Part shown: one piece after another, positions 1 to 8,555 of the stretch
How the letters are laid out: every line of letters starts with the position of its first letter
Position numbering within the stretch: the stretch's first letter is position 1
Assembly: GCA_021776795.1 (NCBI GenBank)
Contig: JAJFFC010000017.1
Coordinates: forward strand, 1-64,000
Direction of reading: 5' to 3'
Source: Planctomycetota bacterium
Lineage (GTDB): Bacteria; Planctomycetota; UBA1135
DNA length: 64,000 nt
Notes under the pieces: generated by a model
What the model was told of the DNA's origin: nothing
What the model saw: the letters and a program-made list of their open reading frames with translations, nothing else
Databases searched by the model: none
Made by a program: the position numbers and the translations under genes

Positions 1-139
1 TGGAAGGGGTGAATGAGGTAGATTGGGTCATGTGGTGTACCTTGGCCCGCAAGGGGCGTTGATGAATGTGGTAGTTGGTCAACACCAAGGCTACACTGCA
101 CTTGCTCACAATTCACGAAACACAACATTTGACAATAAC

Positions 140-1018
140 TCAATACTGGTACGAAACAACATCAAAATCCTCTTCGACTCCGAACCAAAAGTCTTTGTTG
201 TAAGGCTGTTCAACAGTGCCATCAATAACGACGAGGGCATCATCAAACCCTAAAATCACTACTTCTCCTGCTCCGGCCCTAACGGCACCAAGAAAAAGGT
301 CCGTAGTAGTAGGATTGCCTGTGTTGAAATTGAAGTTAAGGCCATGGAATCTAGCTATCAAGCCATACTCATTTGATCCCATGAGCGGAGGATCTGATTG
401 GTACACAAGTTGAAAATTAAAGCCGGTACTTGGCCAAGGAGAGGACCTTTCTTGAAGTGCAGTGTCAATATTGGTCCCCCAATGGCCCCAGACTTCTCGT
501 CGAGGCTGGGGCTGTCCCCCCAAAAGCTCCTCAAATTGAAGATATGCTTGTGTTTCAGCGGCGATTTCTGAAATTCCAGTGCCCGTGGTATTTCCATTTG
601 TGGTTAGGACAAGAGGAGTCCCAACAGAAACGACCGCGTAGTAGGCCGTGACATTCGAGGGTTCGGGGACGGTCACAACGAATAGACCATCATCGTCGGC
701 AAGTTGAGTGAGCGATGGCGAGCCATTTGGTACTTTCCAGTATTCCGCGGCACTAGAGTTTGCAAGTTCAAGCCGAATATTGCGTGAACTGTTTCCGCTA
801 ACCTCGCCCAAGAGTTCTGCGGTGGACAAATTGACCATCGGAGCTGTTGTAGTAACGTCACGGTACACACGATAGGAAAGGCCGTTAGTCAGATCGGCCT
901 CCTCCCAGGTCACAAAAGTTTGGCCAGATTCATGGTGTACAGCAATGTTAGTAGGTTGCTGAGCAGGGCACGGCAAGGCAAGGGCCAATATCAAAATGTG
1001 GGCAATTACGGTCTTCAT
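140..1018 (-). CDS. Secreted fibronectin-III-like hypothetical protein
   Basis: 292 residues starting with a clear signal peptide (Lys3, hydrophobic residues 4-16, then a PCPAQQ cleavage-like region). Residues about 24-130 have the beta-rich VTWEE...YRVYRD...YYAVVSV pattern of a fibronectin type III fold; the rest is beta-rich without a recognised domain. It is probably exported to the periplasm or cell surface. The gene stands alone, and its DNA is visibly more AT-rich than the rest of the window, so recent acquisition is possible. No catalytic motif is seen and no function is proposed. Confidence 0.7.
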   Translation of the reverse strand: MKTVIAHILILALALPCPAQQPTNIAVHHESGQTFVTWEEADLTNGLSYRVYRDVTTTAPMVNLSTAELLGEVSGNSSRNIRLELANSSAAEYWKVPNGSPSLTQLADDDGLFVVTVPEPSNVTAYYAVVSVGTPLVLTTNGNTTGTGISEIAAETQAYLQFEELLGGQPQPRREVWGHWGTNIDTALQERSSPWPSTGFNFQLVYQSDPPLMGSNEYGLIARFHGLNFNFNTGNPTTTDLFLGAVRAGAGEVVILGFDDALVVIDGTVEQPYNKDFWFGVEEDFDVVSYQY

Positions 1019-1352
1019 GGATGCAATTATTGGTTAATAGGGAGTCCTATTTCATTCCCCGATTGGAATGGAGAGTTAACGGTTGAGCGAACAGCTCTAC
1101 ATTACTCGCTGGCTGTCCGTTGCGTACAATAGATCCGGGTTATTAATGATCAAATCCATCTCCACCAAAGATCGCAATCACTTTTTGCCTTATTATTGAA
1201 CAGAGCAACTCCTTCCATTTAGGCAGAGGGAATCCCCAGTTCACAAATTTGTCGATTGGACTTCCCCCATCGCCAAAGATTTACTGTTGATAAAATACAT
1301 TATCAATAGTAGAGCGTGGTCGCAGCAAGCGGTTGCACTGGCAAAATCAGGA
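1019..1352. other. Intergenic AT-rich stretch
   Basis: About 330 bases between two leftward genes with no convincing reading frame. It holds the inverted repeat at 1283-1310 and presumably the promoter of the secreted protein at its left end. Nothing else is recognisable. Confidence 0.6.
1283..1310. repeat. 11-bp inverted repeat downstream of DRE-TIM gene
   Basis: Arms at 1283-1293 (ACTGTTGATAA) and 1300-1310 (TTATCAATAGT) are complementary at 10 of 11 positions, the exception being a G-T pair, with a 6-base AATACA spacer. The stem is AT-rich and no T run follows it in the leftward direction, so it is a poor intrinsic terminator; an operator or a structured 3-prime end are alternatives. Confidence 0.45.
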
Positions 1353-2600
1353 TTATTGAGGAGCGTCGATCTCGGCCAATACGCCGGCGGCGTTTAGCAC
1401 TTCCTCTTCCGTCAGCAGGCGCGGCGAGCGTTTGGCGACGTCGAGGACTGCGGCGATGCGCTCTTCGGTGGCGTCGTGGCCGCGCTGTTCGAGGAACCAA
1501 ATCACGTTGGATTTGCCGCTCATGGGGCCGACCGAGATGGATTGCTCCATGCCGAACTCATGCGCCGGAACGCCGGAGTAGACCAGGTCAGAGAGCCAGC
1601 GGTCGCCGGTTTTGAGTGCTTTGATCACCGCAGCGGCATGCACGCCGGTGGCGGTTTCGAAGGCGTCTTCGCCGAACACCGGGTATTCGCGCCGCACTGG
1701 GCGGCCGACGGCTTCACTCGCGAGTTGGACATACTCGGCGAGCTTGTGCAGATCGCGGTCGACCCAGCCCAAGAGCTTGAGGTTGACCAGGAGCAAATCC
1801 ATCTCGGTGTTGCCTGCGCGTTCGCCGATGCCGAGCGCGGTGGCGTGTGCGCGTTCGGCGCCTGCAGCGAGGGCCGAAAGGGTGTTGATTAGGCCCAAAC
1901 CGCGGTCGCGGTGGCCGTGCCAATCCAAGCCAACCCCGGTGACGCCACGTTCGTCGAGGAAGTTTTTAATCCAGTGGAAGATGTTGCGCACCGCATAAGG
2001 GATGACCCCGCCAACGGTATCGCAGATGCACAAACGATCGGCGCCTTCGTCAATCGCGGCGCCATTGAGTGCAGACAGAATTTCGGGCGTCGAGCGCACC
2101 GTATCTTCCGTCACGAACATCAGCGGCAGATCATTGGCCTTGGCGAATCGCACCGCGTCGCGCACCATCTTGACCATGCGCTCGAGATCCCAGTTTTCGG
2201 CGTAAGCGCGAATCGGGCTACTGCCAATGAAAGCGCAAACCTCAATCGGCTCGCCGACTTCTTGCACCATATCGACAATCGGTTCGATGTCGCTGACCAT
2301 GGTGCGGCAAGCCACATTGGGCTTAATGTTCAAGCTGCGCATTTCCTTGGCCAGGGCCAAAATGTGCGTGCGGGCATTGACGCCGGCGCCGGGCAGGCCG
2401 ATGTCCGCGGTGTCGATGCCCAGTTCATCCATGAGGTGGATGAGCTGGATCTTCTTTTCCAGCGGCGGGTCACTGACACTTGGGCACTGCAAGCCATCGC
2501 GCAGCGTTTCGTCATCGAGCATGACCTTGCCGGCGGGCGGGGGCTCGTGGTGTGGGCCGACGCCGGCCCAGTCGTAAATCAGTTCGTCGCGGTTGACCAT
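1353..2600 (-). CDS. DRE-TIM metallolyase, 2-isopropylmalate synthase/homocitrate synthase-like
   Basis: 415 residues of the pyruvate-carboxyltransferase (HMGL-like) TIM-barrel family, which condenses or cleaves acyl-CoA and 2-oxo acids using a divalent metal. The N-terminal signature ETLRDGLQ lies at residues 31-38 (Arg34/Asp35 are the usual catalytic Arg and metal Asp), and the metal-binding HGHRD motif near residue 228 is followed by the GIGERAGNTEMD loop typical of isopropylmalate/homocitrate/citramalate synthases. At 415 residues it is shorter than LeuA (about 510) and lacks an evident C-terminal leucine-regulatory domain, so the precise substrate is open. No other leucine genes are adjacent. 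The start is the ATG at 2600. Confidence 0.85.
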   Translation of the reverse strand: MVNRDELIYDWAGVGPHHEPPPAGKVMLDDETLRDGLQCPSVSDPPLEKKIQLIHLMDELGIDTADIGLPGAGVNARTHILALAKEMRSLNIKPNVACRTMVSDIEPIVDMVQEVGEPIEVCAFIGSSPIRAYAENWDLERMVKMVRDAVRFAKANDLPLMFVTEDTVRSTPEILSALNGAAIDEGADRLCICDTVGGVIPYAVRNIFHWIKNFLDERGVTGVGLDWHGHRDRGLGLINTLSALAAGAERAHATALGIGERAGNTEMDLLLVNLKLLGWVDRDLHKLAEYVQLASEAVGRPVRREYPVFGEDAFETATGVHAAAVIKALKTGDRWLSDLVYSGVPAHEFGMEQSISVGPMSGKSNVIWFLEQRGHDATEERIAAVLDVAKRSPRLLTEEEVLNAAGVLAEIDAPQ

Positions 2601-2659
2601 GCCTACCTATTCTCGCACAATGCTGGCTAACGTCTAGGCATTGTTAGGCTGCAGATCAG

Positions 2660-3022
2660 ATGATTCGCGGCGTCCACACTCTTCTCTACTCTTCCGAGCC
2701 CGATGCCTTGCGCGCCTTCCTGCGTGACAAGCTTGCGTTTACAACTCATGACATCGGCCATGGCTGGTTGATTTTCGACATGCCCGAGGCGGACATGGGA
2801 GTGCATCCGGCGGGAACGCCTGAGGAGCCGTCCGAGCCAGCTGGTACCCACCAGATTTCGTTTTATTGCGATGACATCGAGAAAACCATCGCAGAACTGG
2901 CGGCGAAGGGCGTTGCGGTCAACGGCCCTGCCGAAAATCAGGGCTGGGGTTTGGTGACATCTTTGGATATGCCTGGCGGAGTCACCGCCATGCTGTATCA
3001 ACCGATGTACAAGAAAGGCTAG
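2660..3022 (+). CDS. VOC (glyoxalase/bleomycin-resistance fold) protein
   Basis: 120 residues with the beta-alpha-beta-beta-beta VOC module twice: MIRGVHTLLY...FLRDKLAF at the N-terminus and QISFYCDDIEKTIAEL...GVAV from residue 69, ending in the GGVTAMLYQP strand. Members are metal-dependent lyases, dioxygenases or binding proteins; the substrate cannot be told from sequence. A TAGGCT hexamer ends 9 bases before the ATG. The 3-prime end overlaps the end of the convergent thioredoxin/TPR gene by 4 bases. Confidence 0.8.
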   Translation: MIRGVHTLLYSSEPDALRAFLRDKLAFTTHDIGHGWLIFDMPEADMGVHPAGTPEEPSEPAGTHQISFYCDDIEKTIAELAAKGVAVNGPAENQGWGLVTSLDMPGGVTAMLYQPMYKKG

Positions 3023-5145
3023 CGCTGATCTTGCGGGCGCTCGAAGGCGGGCAGTTCGAGCAAGGCCGCATCGAGTTCACCCAGGGCGTCGAGGGCGTCT
3101 TGGATTTGCTGCGCGCGCTCTTGGTCACCAGCCCCAATGAGGGCGGCCAAAATCTTGCGTGCGGTTCCGACCGGCGAAACATTGAGGCCATCGAGCACGG
3201 CCGCAGCTTCTGGCTGACGACGGAAGGACTCCAGAATTAAGTCGGTGGCTTCGGCCAAACGCCCGGATTCATTGGCCAAGCGGGCGCGACCCGCCAGCGC
3301 AATCACTTCATAAGTCAACGAGCTCGCGATGGTGCGATTGTCTTGTTGCTTTTGCGCCTCGAAGTGGGCTAAGCAGCGCTGGTAGGCGGCATCGGCATCA
3401 CTGAGGCGATTTTGTTTGCGCAATTGTTCCGCTGTGAACAACGAAGCTTGGGCGGCATACCAACGCAAGTGCGGGGGTGCGTCGCTTTCGGTGAGCCAGG
3501 CGTCGTAAGTGCTTTCGATCCCTTCAATGCCTTGTTCGGCCAGCAACAACAAGCGGAAGCGCTCGTGCAGGACCCAAGAATCGGGGAAGCTTTCCATGCC
3601 CTGGTGCAGCACACGACTGGCCGTCGGCACCGCGCGAATGCGCACGAGGAAGTCGTATTGGCGGGCAATCTCGGCCTCGGAGGTCATCGGGTGCTTGGCC
3701 AACACCGCATAGGCGGATTGGATTTCGCCCAACCATTCGGGTGGCCAGGTGCGCTTTTCATCGGCAGCTTCACGAATCGCTTGGCGGCGGCCGTCGGCAA
3801 AGAGGGAAAGCAGTGCGTAGGCATTCCAACTGCTCTCGCCTGGTGGCAGCAAAGCCACTGCTTGCTCGGCAAAGGCCATGGCCTGCTCGCGCTCGCCAAG
3901 ATAGTTGCTGGCAATGGCGACGACCGCGGGGGCGAGCCAATGCTCTGAGCCGGCGGCAATCTCCTGCTGCGCCTGTTCACGCGCGATGCGGAACATTTCT
4001 TCTGCGACTTTGCGCACGCGCGGCGATCCTTGCTGCAGCGCCGCTAAGTTTTCCTCGCTGACGGCTTCGGCGAGAAGTTCTGCCGCCTCACTAACCACTT
4101 TACTCTCTTGACCCTGAGCCAGGCCCTCGGTCCAGGCATCGAGGTCGAGCAATTCCGAGCGACTACTCAAACCGCGGTGAATGATGGCCAAACGTTTGGC
4201 GCTCGGCACCTGTTCACTCAAGCGATCGAGCGCGGCCAACAGTTGTGCACGGCGCTCAGGCATTAACGGACCACGCAGAAGGTCATCAATCAAGCCAACC
4301 GCCTTGTCCTGATCCGAAGCGGCCAGCAAATTCAAGGCCTCGCTACTCAGTTCACTGTCGAAACCGTAAGCCGCTTCGCGCAGTAGATCAACCGGCGCCT
4401 TGGCGCCCAAATCAATCGCCGCGGCCAATAACTCCTGTTTGCGTTGACGGTCACCACCAGTCCATTCCTGTTCCATACGCTCGCGGTCGGCGGCATCCGG
4501 GCTGGCCATGAGCTCAGCCAAGGTGCGGTCACCCTTCGGCGGATCTTCCGGTTGAATCTCGCGATTCACAATCCCTTCACGCACGGTGGTGACAATCGAA
4601 TCGATGTCTAGCGCATAGAAGATGTCATAGCTTTCGCTGCCATCGAGCTCGACCATGATGTGGCGCGGCGCCACGCGGGTGTCGTCGAGATACTTGCCAA
4701 ACACTTGCGGCTCCATCCACAAATGCTCGCCGCAAGTCACGGTGCCAAAACGCGGGCACTCAATGCGCTTGCCTTCGGCGTCGTAATCGCGCGCGTTATG
4801 GCGATAGGTAGAAGCAATCACGCACACATAATCCGAGAACAATTCGGCAATGTCCGGCTGGCGGTAGCGAATGCCGGCCCAGTGTTCACTCGCGATTTCT
4901 CCATCCATGTTCACGCAAACCAAGATGGCTTTCTTGGTTTGCTGAGACAAGGCAACCGCATCTTCCCAGGTGCGTTGCCATGGAATATCACATGGCTTGG
5001 ACCAATCCTCTTCGGTGGGCGCGAACCACATTTGTTCGCGGGTCACGCCATCGGGTGCGGTGCCACTGGTTTGCGCCCAAAGCGGGGCCGCAGAACCTGC
5101 CACAAAAGCCATCAATAAGAACTGGAGGTGCGCTTGTCGCCACAT
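3019..5145 (-). CDS. Secreted thioredoxin-fold plus TPR-repeat protein
   Basis: 708 residues. A signal peptide (about 1-24, ending APLWAQ) is followed by a thioredoxin-like domain at about 45-190: the WEDAVALSQQTKKAILVCVN segment resembles thioredoxin-like co-factors but has no CxxC redox pair. The rest is helical, with Ala/Leu/Glu-rich TPR-like repeats from about residue 210 to the end (for example EREQAMAFAEQAVALLPPG and LSDADAAYQRCLAHFE). It is likely a periplasmic scaffold. It is transcribed divergently from the MoxR/Bat operon, from which 41 bases separate the starts; a TAGCCT box ends 6 bases upstream of its ATG. A link to the Bat proteins is inferred from location only. Confidence 0.75.
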   Translation of the reverse strand: MWRQAHLQFLLMAFVAGSAAPLWAQTSGTAPDGVTREQMWFAPTEEDWSKPCDIPWQRTWEDAVALSQQTKKAILVCVNMDGEIASEHWAGIRYRQPDIAELFSDYVCVIASTYRHNARDYDAEGKRIECPRFGTVTCGEHLWMEPQVFGKYLDDTRVAPRHIMVELDGSESYDIFYALDIDSIVTTVREGIVNREIQPEDPPKGDRTLAELMASPDAADRERMEQEWTGGDRQRKQELLAAAIDLGAKAPVDLLREAAYGFDSELSSEALNLLAASDQDKAVGLIDDLLRGPLMPERRAQLLAALDRLSEQVPSAKRLAIIHRGLSSRSELLDLDAWTEGLAQGQESKVVSEAAELLAEAVSEENLAALQQGSPRVRKVAEEMFRIAREQAQQEIAAGSEHWLAPAVVAIASNYLGEREQAMAFAEQAVALLPPGESSWNAYALLSLFADGRRQAIREAADEKRTWPPEWLGEIQSAYAVLAKHPMTSEAEIARQYDFLVRIRAVPTASRVLHQGMESFPDSWVLHERFRLLLLAEQGIEGIESTYDAWLTESDAPPHLRWYAAQASLFTAEQLRKQNRLSDADAAYQRCLAHFEAQKQQDNRTIASSLTYEVIALAGRARLANESGRLAEATDLILESFRRQPEAAAVLDGLNVSPVGTARKILAALIGAGDQERAQQIQDALDALGELDAALLELPAFERPQDQR

Positions 5146-5151
5146 GACTCC

Positions 5152-5180
5152 AGGCTACCAGAGCCTCGCGCCGTTATGCT
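5152..5180. promoter_or_regulatory. Divergent -10 boxes, thioredoxin/TPR gene and MoxR operon
   Basis: On the minus strand TAGCCT (5152-5157) lies 6 bases before the ATG at 5145. On the plus strand TATGCT (5175-5180) lies 6 bases before the GTG at 5187. Both fit a -10 element with transcription starting at or next to the start codon, which implies leaderless transcripts. No Shine-Dalgarno sequence precedes either start. Confidence 0.5.
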
Positions 5181-5186
5181 TCTGCG

Positions 5187-6176
5187 GTGGAAGCTGTGGA
5201 CCCATTGACCGCTCGTATCGAGGCTGAAGGCGCCTTTCTCCGCGACTTGCGCCGGGAAATGGAGCGGGTCATCGTCGGCCAGGAAGGGTTGATCGACTCC
5301 CTGCTCATGGCCCTTTTGGCCGACGGCCACCTATTGCTCGAGGGCCTTCCCGGTTTGGCGAAGTCTTTGGCGGTCGAAAGCATGGCGCGCGCCATCGGCG
5401 GCAGCTTCCGACGGATTCAGTTCACGCCAGATTTGCTGCCTTCTGATTTGCTGGGCACCCATGTCTACCACCCGGAAAGTGGGGCATGGACCGTGCGCGA
5501 GGGCCCGGTGTTCAGCAACTTTTTACTGGCCGATGAAATCAACCGCGCGCCGGCGAAGGTGCAGTCGGCTTTGCTGGAAGCCATGCAGGAACGCCAAGTT
5601 AGTTTGGCCGGCGATACCCGCGCCTTGCCGTCGCCCTTTTTGGTGCTCGCCACGCAGAATCCGATCGAGCTCGAAGGCACCTACAGTCTGCCTGAAGCCC
5701 AAGTCGACCGCTTCATGCTCAAAGTGTTAGTGGCTCACCCCACGCGCGAAGAAGAGGCAGAAATCATGCAGCGCATGGCCACTCATCGCGGCGCACCGAA
5801 GCCGCAAGTGGTGGCTTCTCCGGAGCAAATTCTGCAAGCACGCAACTTGATGGATGAAATCTTGTTGGCGCCCGCCGCGCGTCAGTACATCTTGGACTTG
5901 GTTTTTGCCACGCGCGAACCCGCAGCAGCCGAGCTTGCCGAGTTAGAGCCCTTACTTCTTTATGGAGCCTCACCACGCGCCACCCTGGCCCTGGCGCAAG
6001 CCTCTCGCGCTCATGCTTTCTTGCGTGGCCGAGCCTACGTAACCCCGCAAGACATCAAGCAAGTCGCGCCGGCGGTGCTGCGCCACCGTTTGGTCCCGAC
6101 TTATGAAGCCGAAGCGGAAGGCATTTCGGTCGAGGACATGGTGCAGCGAATCTTGCACACGGTTCCCGTGCCCTAG
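5187..6176 (+). CDS. MoxR-family AAA+ ATPase
   Basis: 329 residues. Walker A GLPGLAKS is at residues 53-60, Walker B ADEIN at about 115-119 (Asp116, Glu117), and the sensor-1 region ATQNPIE and arginine-finger region EAQVDRFM follow, as in MoxR ATPases. These act as chaperone-like partners of von Willebrand A (VWA) proteins in assembling or activating envelope or metal-containing complexes. The start is a GTG preceded by a -10-like box and no Shine-Dalgarno. It is the first gene of a seven-gene operon (5187-11462) with DUF58, DUF4381-like, BatA, BatB, TPR and BatD proteins, the standard Bat arrangement. Confidence 0.93.
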   Translation: MEAVDPLTARIEAEGAFLRDLRREMERVIVGQEGLIDSLLMALLADGHLLLEGLPGLAKSLAVESMARAIGGSFRRIQFTPDLLPSDLLGTHVYHPESGAWTVREGPVFSNFLLADEINRAPAKVQSALLEAMQERQVSLAGDTRALPSPFLVLATQNPIELEGTYSLPEAQVDRFMLKVLVAHPTREEEAEIMQRMATHRGAPKPQVVASPEQILQARNLMDEILLAPAARQYILDLVFATREPAAAELAELEPLLLYGASPRATLALAQASRAHAFLRGRAYVTPQDIKQVAPAVLRHRLVPTYEAEAEGISVEDMVQRILHTVPVP

Positions 6177-6184
6177 ACAGGCCC

Positions 6185-7099
6185 ATGCCGAAAGCGAAAC
6201 GCGCCGCGGAGCTGCAGGAACTCCTGCGTGAGGTGCGGCGCATTCGTGTACAGAGTTCGCGCTTGGTGCAAGGCGCTCTTGCTGGCAGTTATCGCTCGGT
6301 GTTTCGCGGTACCGGCATCGAGTTTGAAGAGGTGCGCGAGTATGTTGAGGGCGACGACCCCCGCAGCGTGGATTGGAATGTCACCGCGCGCATGGGCCGG
6401 CCTTTCATCAAGAAGTATGTCGATGAACGCCAGCGCAACTTGGCCTTTTTGCTCGACCTGTCGCCGCGGCTAGACGCCACCTTTGGCGCTTGGACGCCGC
6501 GACAAATGGCCGCGCGCATTGGCGCTTGTCTCATGTTGGCGGCAGCCGAACACGACGACCGCGTTTCCTTTTTGGGCTACGACCAACAGGTGCGGCGCTT
6601 CGAGCCGCCACGCAAAGGCATGAGTCACGTCATGCGCATCATTCGCGACATGTTGGAGTTGCCCGCGGGTACGCAAGAAAGCCAACCAGCCTCCGCGTTG
6701 GAGTATGCGACCAAGCATTTGCCGTGGCACAGCACGGTATTCCTGCTTTCTGACTTTTTGCACGACGGCTGGCAACCCGCGCTGCAAGATTGCGCGCGCA
6801 AACATGAAGTCGTGGCGGTGCGCATATTGGCTCCCGAACTGGAGCGCTTGCCACAAGGCTTGTGGCGCTTCCGAGAAGCGGAAGGGGGTGGGCGCAGGCT
6901 GGTCGATGGCAACGACGCAAAGGTGAGACGGGAATACCAACAACGTGTGGCACATTGGGATGCCGCGTGCAAACAAATGTTGCAGCGTGCGGGAGTGGCG
7001 CGCATGGATGTTCCGCTGCCCAGGGTTGCCGATCCCGATGCCGTCGCCCGGCCCATTCTGCGTTTCTTCCAACGCCATGGAGCTCGAGGTCCGCGGTGA
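6185..7099 (+). CDS. DUF58 domain protein of the MoxR/Bat operon
   Basis: 304 residues. The DUF58 signature runs through residues about 43-85: FRGTGIEFEEVREY, then GDDPRSVDWNVTARMG and the KKYVDERQ segment, followed by a VWA-like fold with FLLDLSPRLD and FLLSDFL strands. DUF58 proteins accompany MoxR ATPases almost universally; their biochemical role is unknown. It starts 8 bases after moxR ends, and its TGA overlaps the GTG of the next gene (GTGA), indicating translational coupling. Confidence 0.9.
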   Translation: MPKAKRAAELQELLREVRRIRVQSSRLVQGALAGSYRSVFRGTGIEFEEVREYVEGDDPRSVDWNVTARMGRPFIKKYVDERQRNLAFLLDLSPRLDATFGAWTPRQMAARIGACLMLAAAEHDDRVSFLGYDQQVRRFEPPRKGMSHVMRIIRDMLELPAGTQESQPASALEYATKHLPWHSTVFLLSDFLHDGWQPALQDCARKHEVVAVRILAPELERLPQGLWRFREAEGGGRRLVDGNDAKVRREYQQRVAHWDAACKQMLQRAGVARMDVPLPRVADPDAVARPILRFFQRHGARGPR

Positions 7100-7581
7100 G
7101 GCAACAACCCTTCTTGCCCAGTGACGTTCAAGAGCTAGAGCAGGACGCTTTGCTGTGGACTCTTCTGTTGGCCTTCTTGTTCTTGGCGGCGCGGGCGTGG
7201 CACTCTTGGTGGCATCCTCGGCATTTGGCCAAGCGACGCGCTCGAGAAATGGCGCGGCAAGAGGAAGCACTTTGCGCAAGCTCTTTGCTCGAGGCCTGCA
7301 AGGCGTTGCGCAAGAGCTTGGCCAAACTTTCTGCCCAGCAACGCCAGGAAGCCGAGCGTTATTCGTGGCTTCTGCGCGAATGCCTGGGGCGGCGTTTGGG
7401 GAAAGAGTGTCACAGCCTAGATGAACAAGAGCTGTTGGCTTTGGCGACGGAATCTAAACCGCAACAGCAAGCTGTTCGCTTTGTGGTTTTGGTGTTATAT
7501 GCCGAACAGGTACAGCCGCTAGACAAATGGTCGCAGGCCATGGATTGGCTGGAGCAACTGGCGCAGGAGGTCGAGGCGTGA
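7096..7581 (+). CDS. Small membrane protein, DUF4381-like
   Basis: 161 residues from the GTG at 7096, chosen because it overlaps the DUF58 stop (GTGA) and makes the protein begin just before a single transmembrane helix (about residues 17-35, ALLWTLLLAFLFLAAR). A charged helical cytoplasmic part follows. Position, size and topology match DUF4381 proteins that sit between DUF58 and the VWA proteins in Bat operons; sequence similarity alone would not settle it. A longer frame upstream is open but lies within the DUF58 gene. Confidence 0.7.
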   Translation: MRQQPFLPSDVQELEQDALLWTLLLAFLFLAARAWHSWWHPRHLAKRRAREMARQEEALCASSLLEACKALRKSLAKLSAQQRQEAERYSWLLRECLGRRLGKECHSLDEQELLALATESKPQQQAVRFVVLVLYAEQVQPLDKWSQAMDWLEQLAQEVEA

Positions 7582-8555
7582 ATCTACCTTGGCTAGGAGA
7601 GGAGTGGCACTGGCAAAACCCTGCGTTGTTGTGGCTCGCTTTGCTGGTGCCGGTGGCGTTGCTGGTGCGCTTGGTGCGTCGGCCAACGGCCAAGGCCTTT
7701 GCTCCTTATCCTTTTGTGCCGCATTTGCCGCGAAGCCTGCGCCAACAAAGCCGCTTCCTGCCACTGCTCTTGGAAAGCCTTGGCGTATTGCTTTTGGTCG
7801 CGGCAATCGCGCGACCGCAGCAGCGACAAAGAGTGCTGCAAGAGAAGGAGGGCATCGAGGTGTTGCTGTGCTTGGATCAATCTTCATCGATGGCCGCCAC
7901 CGATTTAGATCCACAGCAAGAACTCACGCGGCTGGAGATTGCCAAGCAAGCGGCAGCGCAATTTGTCGAAGGGCGCGGCCAAGATCGCCTGGGCTTATTC
8001 GCCTTTGCACGAGATGCGCGCTTACTTTGCCCGCTCACCTTGGACCATCCGAGTTTGCTGCAGTTGCTGGCCGAGTTAGAAACGGTTCCCGTAGGCCGCG
8101 AAGACGATGCCACCGGCATTGGTACTGCGCTTGCGAGTGCGGGGGTTTCCCTGCGCGATCGCGAAGCCACTTCCCGCTTAATCATCTTGCTTACCGACGG
8201 CGAAGAAACCGTCGCGACCTCGCCTGGTGGTTTGGCGATTCAACCCCAAGAAGCAGCCACGCTTTGTCGTGATTGGGGCGTGCGCATCCACACCATCAGC
8301 ACCGGCCCCGATGCTCTTGCCGGGCGCGCAAGTTTGCAGGGTGTCGCGCAAATCGCTGGCGGCCAAGCCTTTGCCGCGCAAGATGCGCAAGCACTCACCG
8401 AAGTCTATCACGCCATCGATGAGTTGGAACGTTCGCGCTTCACCCGGCTTCCTTGGCAAGACGTCGACCGCTATCGCCTATTCTTACTTGCTGGCTTGGG
8501 GTTTTGGACTGTGGGTTTGCTGAGCCGCAAGCTGTGGTGGGAGGCCCGTTCATGA
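7578..8555 (+). CDS. BatA-like von Willebrand factor A membrane protein
   Basis: 325 residues from the GTG at 7578, preceded by an AGGAGG Shine-Dalgarno and overlapping the previous stop. Two N-terminal membrane helices (ALLWLALLVPVALLV and ESLGVLLLVAAIA) precede a VWA domain beginning at about residue 93; its MIDAS metal site DxSxS is intact (Asp100, Ser102, Ser104), and the second MIDAS strand LLTDGEE is present. A C-terminal helix is at about 300-320. BatA/BatB form a membrane complex driven by MoxR. Overlaps the next gene by 4 bases. Confidence 0.9.
   Translation: MNLPWLGEEWHWQNPALLWLALLVPVALLVRLVRRPTAKAFAPYPFVPHLPRSLRQQSRFLPLLLESLGVLLLVAAIARPQQRQRVLQEKEGIEVLLCLDQSSSMAATDLDPQQELTRLEIAKQAAAQFVEGRGQDRLGLFAFARDARLLCPLTLDHPSLLQLLAELETVPVGREDDATGIGTALASAGVSLRDREATSRLIILLTDGEETVATSPGGLAIQPQEAATLCRDWGVRIHTISTGPDALAGRASLQGVAQIAGGQAFAAQDAQALTEVYHAIDELERSRFTRLPWQDVDRYRLFLLAGLGFWTVGLLSRKLWWEARS

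Noticed and set aside
23-253. 76-codon frame at the left edge
   Set aside because: Overlaps the end of the secreted protein gene on the other strand and shows no signal, domain or Shine-Dalgarno.
1911-2630. Long rightward reading frame (239 codons) opposite the DRE-TIM gene
   Set aside because: It is antisense to a well-supported enzyme gene, has no domain, and arises from GC-rich codon bias.
6470-7279. 269-codon leftward frame opposite the DUF58 gene
   Set aside because: Low-complexity antisense frame with no motif; the opposite strand holds a clear operon.
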